The position numbers and the translations under genes are program-made. A stretch of 16,141 bases of DNA from M3007 sp033762055 (GTDB taxonomy: Bacteria; Bacteroidota; Bacteroidia; Chitinophagales; Saprospiraceae), in contig JANRLZ010000316.1 in NCBI GenBank assembly GCA_033762055.1, positions 1-16,141 on the forward strand. Reading direction: 5' to 3'. Every line of letters begins with the position of its first letter. Positions within the stretch are counted from its first letter, which is position 1. Under the pieces are notes generated by a model, which ran no database searches, was not told the origin of the DNA, and worked only from the letters and a program-made list of their open reading frames with translations. This document shows positions 7,081 to 13,592 of the stretch, piece after piece.

Positions 7081-8496
7081 GCGCCATCGCGCCTGCTCCT
7101 GCAGCAGCACATTGGCAAACATCAAGCCCACCGCCTTGCCGCCATCGTGGGTAAGGTGAGTGTAGTCGGTATTGGCCAGACGGGGGCGCTGGTAAGCGAA
7201 TTTAATCATAGTATTGGGTCCGCCCATACCCCAAAACAGGTCGTAAAATAAAAAGCCGTGTTTGCGGGCCAGATTGCGTTGCATGGCAACAATAGCAGGC
7301 ACGCCGCGCATGGTAGCCAACTCGTCGCCGTTTTTGCCGCCACGGTCGCCTACACTGACGATCAGCACCGGTTTTCCGGGAAAGCAGGCTTTCAGGTGCC
7401 GAAACGTGCGTTCCAGTTCGGCTTCATACCAGCGGATGTTGTTCAGGGTATTGGTAACGGCATTTAAACCCACCTGCAGTACGATGAGGTCGTATTGTTG
7501 CACGGCATCGAATTGTCGGATAAAATCGGGCGAAAGCAATTTAAGCGGGCCGCCGCTGTTGCCGCGCACTGAAAAATTATCAAAATAAACCCCCGCGCCG
7601 CTCTCCAGCGTGGCGCCGTAGGTCAGAATGCCATCCGGCTCGGGAAAACGGACAGCAAATGCATCCGTACTGTTGCCCTTCCATTTCCAGGTGGAAAGGC
7701 GGTCTTCACGAGCGGTTAATTTTTCTTCATGCGGCGCCTCGCCACCGGCCTGCCAGACAAACCGGTTTTCCTGCCTGGCCGTATAAAACAACTTTACCTG
7801 ATTCCAGCGCTGCGTATTTCTGAAATAACGGGTTCCTTCGTAATGTACCTTGGCCTCCGGTTCAGGTCGGTATGCGTACCCGTTCAAACCGAGCGCCGGC
7901 CGCATTTCCGTTTTTTTCACGATAGAATAAGTCGTCCAACCCCGGAAATTATGCTTCAAACTGCGTTTAAATTGCGCAACTTCCGAGGTAACCGGCACAA
8001 AACCCACGCCCGCGCCGCCCCAAAGCGTTTGCAGGGTATCTCGCAAATCGCCGATCAGAATGTCGCCCTCCACAAAAGAATCGCCGTACCACGCCACCCG
8101 CACGGTGCGACCATATCGGATAGAATCCACAGCAGCGAAAAAAGGCGAAAGTCCATTTTGCTGAAAAGTATAATCCTCGATTATTTTACCAAATACGGCC
8201 GAATCTTTTGGCGGCAGAGGCGCCAAGGCCATGGAATCGCCGGTTGTCGCCGTGGTCGTATCGGGTGTCAGGAGCGTATCTGCTTCCAGCAAGGCGCTTG
8301 TATCCGGCACATAGCCGTCTGCTTCATCTGCTGTGGCGTCTGTTTTTAAAGAGTCTCGGATATCCGCAAACACATCCATTTTTCGCAAGGAAAATCCGCC
8401 GACACGCATGCCCTCCGGCAAAAGCGACAAGCCTGTAAGCAACAATAATACCAGCAGCGCAAAGGAAAGCGGTTGCGCGTTGTAGTTTTTTCCCAT
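7069..8496 (-). CDS. Secreted SGNH/GDSL-fold hydrolase or esterase
   Basis: The 475-residue protein starts with a signal peptide or signal anchor (residues about 9-27, PLSFALLVLLLLTGLSLLP), then a Ser/Thr/Asp/Ala-rich linker (about 45-100), which places the domain in the periplasm or outside. The SGNH blocks are present: VAWYGDSFVEGD with nucleophile Ser140, Gly312 in RGNSGG, LQVGLNAV with Asn345, and TDYTHLTHDGG with Asp444 and His447. Between blocks I and II there is a large insert (about 165-310) of beta character. Such enzymes remove or transfer acyl groups on sugars or lipids; related Bacteroidota proteins often sit beside MBOAT acyltransferases, but none is visible here. It starts 5 bases after the small membrane protein gene and ends inside the palindrome at 7024-7080. 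The substrate is unknown. Confidence 0.85.
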   Translation of the reverse strand: MGKNYNAQPLSFALLVLLLLTGLSLLPEGMRVGGFSLRKMDVFADIRDSLKTDATADEADGYVPDTSALLEADTLLTPDTTTATTGDSMALAPLPPKDSAVFGKIIEDYTFQQNGLSPFFAAVDSIRYGRTVRVAWYGDSFVEGDILIGDLRDTLQTLWGGAGVGFVPVTSEVAQFKRSLKHNFRGWTTYSIVKKTEMRPALGLNGYAYRPEPEAKVHYEGTRYFRNTQRWNQVKLFYTARQENRFVWQAGGEAPHEEKLTAREDRLSTWKWKGNSTDAFAVRFPEPDGILTYGATLESGAGVYFDNFSVRGNSGGPLKLLSPDFIRQFDAVQQYDLIVLQVGLNAVTNTLNNIRWYEAELERTFRHLKACFPGKPVLIVSVGDRGGKNGDELATMRGVPAIVAMQRNLARKHGFLFYDLFWGMGGPNTMIKFAYQRPRLANTDYTHLTHDGGKAVGLMFANVLLQEQARWRAKR

Positions 8497-8501
8497 GGTT
8501 T

Positions 8502-8801
8502 TTATCTGAAATACATCAAAATTGCCCCGAATGCCGTGATAAGCGCCAGTAAGACTGAAGCCATTTTAATCGAATATTTCATGTGACGGACAAACGATTC
8601 TATCTCATTCCGGAATTGCGGATAGCGCGGCAGAATTTCTTCCTCCAATTTTTTTCGATTAAAAATGTGTGCAGCGCCAAATTCAACTTTGTTGCGTACC
8701 AAAACCCCGTACACCTTCAGCACCTTGGCACGGAAGTACAGGTTTACAAACAACATGGCTACAAAAAGGCCGATGACGATAGAAATGAGTAGGGTATACA
8801 T
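8502..8801 (-). CDS. Small two-helix membrane protein of unknown function
   Basis: From the ATG at 8799-8801 the product has 99 residues: a transmembrane helix (about 2-22, YTLLISIVIGLFVAMLFVNL), a basic then mixed-charge middle (YFRAKVLKVY ... FGAAHIFNRKKLEEEILPRY) and a second helix (about 78-97, IKMASVLLALITAFGAILMY). The frame is open to an ATG at 8901-8903 that directly abuts the stop of the kinase gene; that start would add 34 residues rich in Cys, His and Arg with little coding character. I prefer 8801, because the hydrophobic helix then begins the protein and GACCTTTG (8821-8828 on this strand) resembles a -7 element. The abutting start cannot be excluded, since the kdpD-kinase junction has the same form. 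I do not recognise a named family. It lies between the kinase and hydrolase genes. Confidence 0.7.
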   Translation of the reverse strand: MYTLLISIVIGLFVAMLFVNLYFRAKVLKVYGVLVRNKVEFGAAHIFNRKKLEEEILPRYPQFRNEIESFVRHMKYSIKMASVLLALITAFGAILMYFR

Positions 8802-8903
8802 GTAACTGCGATTGCGGCAGCAAAGGTCTGAAATAGGGGGATGTTTACGGCATAAAAACCAATATCGGTGCGATTTTTTGACAAATCCGAAATTATGCTC
8901 CAT

Positions 8904-10625
8904 TTACGCGGCATTCAGCACCATGGTAAATGTGCTTCCTTTGCCCAGTTCACTTTCCAGGCGGATTTGCCCACCCTGGGCCTCCATAAATTCCTTGCTG
9001 ATGGCCAATCCCAGTCCGGTGCCTTCTTTTTTTGCACCAGGCACACGAAAATAACGATCGAAAATCCGGTCTCTGTATTGAGGCGCAATGCCTTGTCCAT
9101 GATCGCTGACCACCAGGTGTATCTTGTCTTCTATCTGCATGGCCTTGATATGAATATCCGAGTTTTCGTAGGAATATCGAATGGCATTGGTGAGCAAATT
9201 AGTAAGTACCCAGGTTGTTTTTTCCTCGTCGGCCAACACGCCGGGAAGTTCGGGAGGGCAGTCAATATTCAACCTGATTTGTTTTTGTTCTGCCTGGATT
9301 TTAACGGCATTCAAAGCCTTAGAAAGTATAGAATTCACCGGCGCAGGCAATAATGACAAATGCATGTGACCACTTTCCAACTGGGTCATATCCAGCAATT
9401 CTCCGGTAATATTGAGCAGCCGGCCAGTGTCTTCTCCAATACTTTCAAGCAGGCTTTTCTGCTCTTTATTCAGCGGACCGGTTTGTTCGTTTTCAAGCAG
9501 TTGCAGGCTCATCCGGATGGAAGCAATGGGTGTTTTAAACTCATGCGAAACCGTTGCAATAAAGTTGGTTTTGGCAAAGTCCAGTTCCTTGTAGGCGGTA
9601 ACATTGCGGAGCAGGATGACATGTCCAACCAGCCGTTGAATGCGCTCGCCGGTGGGGGTAATCACGATACGCAGGGTTTCTTTTTCAAAATAACTTTCCT
9701 TGTTTTCTGAAAATATCTTGATTGGTTCGGGCGCCGAAACAGCATTTTCTTCTTCGCTGGTAATATCGCGCACAAATGAGCGGATCAGGTCATTATGCAG
9801 CGCCAGATTCCTTGCGTTTTTACCGATGAGATCTTCTTTTCGTAAGCCGGATATACTGATGGCCTTCTCATTGGCAAAAATCAGGTTCAATTGTTCATCC
9901 AGCCCCAAAACAGGGTCGTGCATATTTTCAATGAGCGTTTCGATCCGCTTTTTTTCCATCATCAGTTTGGCCAGGTTGCTGTTGTTGTATTCTTCCAGTT
10001 TTTGAGCCATGGTATTGAATGAAGCCGCCAACTGTCCAAATTCGCCATGGCTTTCGAAGTTCACCCGTTCGGAATAGTTTTCCGCTGCAATTTGCCGAAT
10101 GCTGTCTGTAAGTTCTGCGATGGGGTCGGCAATGTTGGAGGGTAAATTGATCAACAAAACAAAGGCGATAACAAAACAAAGGGTTCCGCTTACGGCGATC
10201 CAGAATACGGCTTTGTCGGCGGTTACGGCAGCCACCTTGCTTTTGCGTTCAATGGCATGCAGGTTCATATCCATGATTTGAAACAGATCCTGCCGGATCC
10301 GAACGGCTGCGGCACTGTCTTTGGCCGTAGCATATTGTTGGAAATGCGTCCGCAGCGCTTTTGTTACCTCGGCCTCACCTATTTCGGTAACGTTTTCTTC
10401 CTGCAGGCGAAGTTGCGCTTCAAATGTGGTAAAATGTTGTTCTTCACCCGATTCCAGCACATCAAGCATGGTGCGGCAATACTGCAAACTGTTGTAGTTG
10501 GCGGTAAGAATCTCGGAGGTGTCTGCTTTGAGCGCATGAATATTGAGCGATCCTACCAGACTGAGCAGAACGATCAATACAAACAACAACCCGACACCAA
10601 GGGTCAATTTAGTTTTGATTTTCAT
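8904..10625 (-). CDS. Transmembrane sensor histidine kinase of the kdp cluster
   Basis: The 573-residue inner-membrane kinase has transmembrane helix 1 (about 8-28), a helical periplasmic sensor region (about 29-138), helix 2 (about 139-161), a HAMP linker (about 160-212), a PAS-like domain (about 225-345, IENMHDPVLGLDEQLNLIFAN ... GKNARNLALHNDL), and the kinase core. The core is complete: H box FIATVSHEFKTPIASI with His361, N box WVLTNLLTNAIRYS, G1 DHGQGI, F box, and G2 GTGLGLAIS. It should autophosphorylate and donate to a response regulator. Its start codon immediately follows the stop of the stand-alone KdpD domain (TAAATG, no spacer), so translation is probably coupled and the two proteins may work as one sensor. 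In E. coli these parts are one polypeptide, but there the membrane part is the four-helix KdpD module, not this two-helix HAMP design. No regulator gene is adjacent in the window. Confidence 0.93.
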   Translation of the reverse strand: MKIKTKLTLGVGLLFVLIVLLSLVGSLNIHALKADTSEILTANYNSLQYCRTMLDVLESGEEQHFTTFEAQLRLQEENVTEIGEAEVTKALRTHFQQYATAKDSAAAVRIRQDLFQIMDMNLHAIERKSKVAAVTADKAVFWIAVSGTLCFVIAFVLLINLPSNIADPIAELTDSIRQIAAENYSERVNFESHGEFGQLAASFNTMAQKLEEYNNSNLAKLMMEKKRIETLIENMHDPVLGLDEQLNLIFANEKAISISGLRKEDLIGKNARNLALHNDLIRSFVRDITSEEENAVSAPEPIKIFSENKESYFEKETLRIVITPTGERIQRLVGHVILLRNVTAYKELDFAKTNFIATVSHEFKTPIASIRMSLQLLENEQTGPLNKEQKSLLESIGEDTGRLLNITGELLDMTQLESGHMHLSLLPAPVNSILSKALNAVKIQAEQKQIRLNIDCPPELPGVLADEEKTTWVLTNLLTNAIRYSYENSDIHIKAMQIEDKIHLVVSDHGQGIAPQYRDRIFDRYFRVPGAKKEGTGLGLAISKEFMEAQGGQIRLESELGKGSTFTMVLNAA

Positions 10626-11750
10626 TTATGAAAGTATGATAAGGTCAATGTCGCTGGTGGACAGTTTTTTCAGCAATTCATTGAACACATTGGTGGCAAG
10701 AATGATCTTGAACAGGTTGAGGTGGGGTTTTCCGATGCAAATGGTGGTGATTTTTCTTTCGCCGGCCTGTTCGATGATGGCCTTTGCCACCGAGGGGTTT
10801 TCTACTTTTATGATTTCTGCTCCCAGTTCGGTGGCTAATTTGAAATTATTGATCAGGTGCCGTTGCTTGTCTAAGGGTATTTTATCAGCATCTTCTGCAG
10901 GGGTTTGCACATACAACACCATCCATTTGCTGTTGTAATAATTGGCTAATCGCGCGGTTTTCCGGATGACGGTTTTAGCCGTTTTTTCATTGCTGCTGAT
11001 ACAGGCCAGGAAACGTTCGTGGCGCGCCACATTGGGTCGGGTGATCTCGGTTTCGACCTTGCGTTCTACCTGGGAGGCGACCTCCTTGAGCGCCAGTTCG
11101 CGCAGTTGTAGGATGTGATCCGGCTTGAAAAAATTTTGCAGGGCCGTCGCAATTTTATCGCTCTGATAGATTTTCCCTTCTTTCAGTCGGGCGATCAACT
11201 CGTCGGCCGTCAGGTCAATATTAACCACCTCGTCGGCCTGCGCCAGAACGCTGTCGGGTATCCGTTCTTTTACTTCAATCCCGGTGATTGATTTTATCTC
11301 TTCGTTCAGGCTCTCAATGTGCTGGATGTTAACCGCTGAAATAACATTGATACCCGATGCAAGAATGTCCATGACATCCTGCCAGCGTTTTTCATTCTTG
11401 CTGCCTTCAATATTGGTATGGGCCAATTCGTCTACAATGACCACCTCCGGACGAAGTTTGACAATGGCTTCGACATCCATTTCTTCCAGGCTTTTTCCTT
11501 TGTAAAACAAGCTGCGCCTTGGCACCACCGGCAATCCTTCCAGCAGCGAATGGGTTTCGGGACGGTTGTGGGTTTCTATGTAACCGATTTTGATGTCAAT
11601 CCCGTTCCGCAACAGGGCATGCGCTTCCTGGAGCATGCGATAGGTTTTTCCTACGCCGGCGCTCATTCCGATGTAGATTTTAAACTTGCCTCGCCTCGAT
11701 TTTTTTATCAGGTCGAGAAAATGCTGTACCGTTTTGTCTTTTTCCGTCAT
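10626..11750 (-). CDS. kdpD: Stand-alone KdpD N-terminal sensor domain (ATP-binding plus USP domain)
   Basis: The 374-residue soluble protein corresponds to the cytoplasmic N-terminal half of the osmosensitive K+ sensor KdpD. Residues about 20-230 are the KdpD domain, with Walker A GMSAGVGKT (28-36), YIETHNRPET (58-67), a Walker B-like VVIVDELAHTN (103-113) and VNIQHIESLN (140-149). Residues about 245-374 form a universal-stress-protein (USP) domain. The four transmembrane helices, GAF-like region and kinase core of E. coli KdpD (894 residues) are absent; a separate kinase follows with no spacer. The SxS...FTAxY motif linked to cyclic-di-AMP binding in Staphylococcus KdpD is not intact here (ISSN at 251-254, WMVLY at 276-280). 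The protein probably senses K+ demand or turgor and tunes the kinase. A hairpin (11769-11800) lies just upstream. Confidence 0.93.
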   Translation of the reverse strand: MTEKDKTVQHFLDLIKKSRRGKFKIYIGMSAGVGKTYRMLQEAHALLRNGIDIKIGYIETHNRPETHSLLEGLPVVPRRSLFYKGKSLEEMDVEAIVKLRPEVVIVDELAHTNIEGSKNEKRWQDVMDILASGINVISAVNIQHIESLNEEIKSITGIEVKERIPDSVLAQADEVVNIDLTADELIARLKEGKIYQSDKIATALQNFFKPDHILQLRELALKEVASQVERKVETEITRPNVARHERFLACISSNEKTAKTVIRKTARLANYYNSKWMVLYVQTPAEDADKIPLDKQRHLINNFKLATELGAEIIKVENPSVAKAIIEQAGERKITTICIGKPHLNLFKIILATNVFNELLKKLSTSDIDLIILS

Positions 11751-11768
11751 TTTACTGTGATTTAGGAA

Positions 11769-11800
11769 CAGGTAGCACGGGCTTTAGTCCGTGCTACCTG
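11769..11800. repeat. Palindromic hairpin element between the barrel gene and kdpD
   Basis: CAGGTAGCACGG (11769-11780) pairs with CCGTGCTACCTG (11789-11800) over 12 perfect base pairs, extended by a G-T wobble around the loop CTTTAG. There is no U-tract following on the minus strand, so it is a poor terminator in the operon's direction; it may modulate or stabilise the mRNA. Its 'GTAGCACGG-CTTTAG-CCGTGCTAC' form looks like a dispersed palindromic repeat. I cannot count genome copies from this window. Confidence 0.75.
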
Positions 11801-11814
11801 ACTTACGAGTTTTT

Positions 11815-12894
11815 CTAAAACGACAGGGCTAAAGCCGTGGTAAAAAAGAAATTGTGGTTGGAGGCATCGCCGTTGAGTGTAAATATTTTGTCTTTGCTGT
11901 TGAACCCGCGCCCTTCTACCCGCCAAACGATATTATTGGCGATCTGATAATCCAGGTTGAGCGAATAACCGAAGGTTTGAAAGCCGCTTGGCGTGCCGGT
12001 GCTGATTATCACGCCATTTTCGTCGTTGTAATACTCTCCGCGCAGTGAGAGATACATGCGTTCGGATGCGGCCAGCCGGACCATGACAATCGGGGTGTAC
12101 CAGGTGTTGTAATCTCCCTCACGAAGACCGCTTTCCTGGGTTCCAATATCAAAACCCATGGTGATGCCCAGTTTTTCAGTAACCTGAAAGATACCGTAAA
12201 AGTTGTGGAAATACCGCATCAGCCGTGTACTGTCGGGGGTATCGCTGCCTACAAACGAACTACTGTTGAGCGTGATTTTGTCATTGGGTTTAAAGGTAAG
12301 CTGGTGCCCGAAAGCGGCTGCGCTGTTCCCTCCGACGCGCTGGATGCGTTGCCAGCCATTGAGCAACAATCCGCTCACAAACCAGCGCCCGTCGTCGGTG
12401 GTGTAGGATATTTTGGCGCCGCTTTCGTAGTAGGGCGAGTTGTCGGCAAGGATACCTCTGGTCAGGTTCCAGCAGTCTTTTCCGATGGCGCTTTCAAAGC
12501 CGATGTGCGAGGCAAATATGCCTGCATCTACCCACAGGTTTTTGTTTTTGGCGATTTTTACCCCTGCATTGGCTTCAAAAATATTTTTTAATACCCCGGG
12601 TTCGGCAGCGAGGTTGGCATTGGCGTAAGTGCCGGTCATCAGCGCCATATTACCCCTGAAATTATTCGCAGCATACGCTGCTTTTACAAAACCGAGATTG
12701 AGGTTGACTTCATTGTGGCGGTTGTGCGAATATACAAAGGCTGGTCGTGCGCCGTTTTCCGGTTTACCGGCATCAAAAGTGTAATAAGTTTCAAGGTAAC
12801 CACTGATTGTCAGCGGATTGACGGTGACGTCATTTTGTGAAATAGCACGCATGGTGGACAAAACCATCAAAGCGGCAATGATTATCTTGTTCAT
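11815..12894 (-). CDS. Outer-membrane beta-barrel protein (porin-2/OmpL-like) within the kdp operon
   Basis: The 359-residue product has a signal peptide (residues 1-19, MNKIIIAALMVLSTMRAIS, then Q) and alternating hydrophobic and polar residues with many aromatic girdle residues (for example ISGYLETYYTF, LNLGFVKAAYA, YFHNFYGIFQV, RMYLSLRGEYY). It ends in LALSF with the terminal Phe typical of proteins assembled by the BAM machinery. These features fit the putative beta-barrel porin-2 (OmpL-like, BBP2) family. Placement between kdpC and the KdpD domain suggests it supplies K+ or other ions across the outer membrane when KdpABC is induced; that role is inferred from context. A hairpin lies upstream (12933-12970) and another follows (11769-11800). 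It could instead carry a different solute. Confidence 0.85.
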   Translation of the reverse strand: MNKIIIAALMVLSTMRAISQNDVTVNPLTISGYLETYYTFDAGKPENGARPAFVYSHNRHNEVNLNLGFVKAAYAANNFRGNMALMTGTYANANLAAEPGVLKNIFEANAGVKIAKNKNLWVDAGIFASHIGFESAIGKDCWNLTRGILADNSPYYESGAKISYTTDDGRWFVSGLLLNGWQRIQRVGGNSAAAFGHQLTFKPNDKITLNSSSFVGSDTPDSTRLMRYFHNFYGIFQVTEKLGITMGFDIGTQESGLREGDYNTWYTPIVMVRLAASERMYLSLRGEYYNDENGVIISTGTPSGFQTFGYSLNLDYQIANNIVWRVEGRGFNSKDKIFTLNGDASNHNFFFTTALALSF

Positions 12895-12932
12895 TATTTT
12901 TTAGTGTGATTGGTGTGATGTACTGGATCTCA

Positions 12933-12970
12933 TGCGAAAGTAGCGTTTGGGTCAAACCGATACTTTCGCA
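12933..12970. other. Intercistronic hairpin between kdpC and the barrel gene
   Basis: TGCGAAAGTA (12933-12942) pairs with TACTTTCGCA (12961-12970), and an inner GTTTG/CAAAC stem (12945-12949 with 12953-12957) closes a GGT loop, with a small internal loop between. It lies in the 103-base gap between the two genes. No U-tract follows in the minus direction, so an mRNA processing or stabilising role is more likely than termination. A palindromic protein-binding site is also possible. Confidence 0.6.
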
Positions 12971-12997
12971 AGAGGTCTTCTGAATGATTTTCAGGAT

Positions 12998-13579
12998 TCA
13001 TTTGCCCGCACCACTTTGTGCGGACAAATTGTCGAGTGCCAGATTGAGTTGTAACACATGAACGGTCGTGGTACCAAACAAACCGAACAATGGCGTTGAA
13101 GTATGTTGTTGAACAAGTTGTTGCAGAGTGGTTTCGTTCAGGTTACGCAGCCGGGCAATTCGTTTGACCTGCACCCTTGCCGCTTGCAACGAAATATGCG
13201 GATCAATACCGCTCCCGCTGGCAGTAAACAAGTCGGAGGGGAGATCGGACTTCTGTACGCCCGGGTTGTGGACCAAAAACGTGTCAATACGCGCCTGTAC
13301 CTGCGCCAAATAGTCGGGATTGGATGGCCCTTTATTGCTACCGCCCGAACCGGCGGCATTGTAATCCACCGCCGAAGGGCGGCCCAGAAAATATCGTTCG
13401 TCGGAAAATGCCTGTCCAACCGTCATGTGATACCGCTGTCCGTTGACAAGGGCAATCTGGCCCTTGTCTGCGCCCTGCGCCGCTTGCGCGATGCCCCAAA
13501 CGCTGATGGTGTATATGCCACAGAAAAGCACCGCAAAAACGAGGGTCAGTCTGATGGCCGGAATGATGTTGTTTTTCAT
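12998..13579 (-). CDS. kdpC: Potassium-transporting ATPase subunit C
   Basis: The 193-residue KdpC is the single-span periplasmic-facing subunit of the KdpFABC K+ pump and is thought to help assembly and ATP or K+ affinity. It has one N-terminal membrane helix (about 8-30, AIRLTLVFAVLFCGIYTIS). The conserved blocks are GRPSAVDYNA, GSGGSNKGPSNPDY, SGSGIDPHISLQAARVQV and a C-terminal VLQLNLALD segment. Length fits the usual 185-200. The frame opens further upstream to 13612, overlapping kdpB, but the family begins at MKNNIIPAIR, so I start at 13579. It then follows kdpB with a 13-base gap, as expected in an operon. Confidence 0.95.
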   Translation of the reverse strand: MKNNIIPAIRLTLVFAVLFCGIYTISVWGIAQAAQGADKGQIALVNGQRYHMTVGQAFSDERYFLGRPSAVDYNAAGSGGSNKGPSNPDYLAQVQARIDTFLVHNPGVQKSDLPSDLFTASGSGIDPHISLQAARVQVKRIARLRNLNETTLQQLVQQHTSTPLFGLFGTTTVHVLQLNLALDNLSAQSGAGK

Positions 13580-13592
13580 TGTTGTGTTCAAT

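Noticed and set aside
8802..8903. 34-residue extension of the small membrane protein
   Set aside because: Cys/His/Arg-rich and unlike coding sequence, and it delays the hydrophobic helix. Not fully excluded because the ATG abuts the kinase stop.
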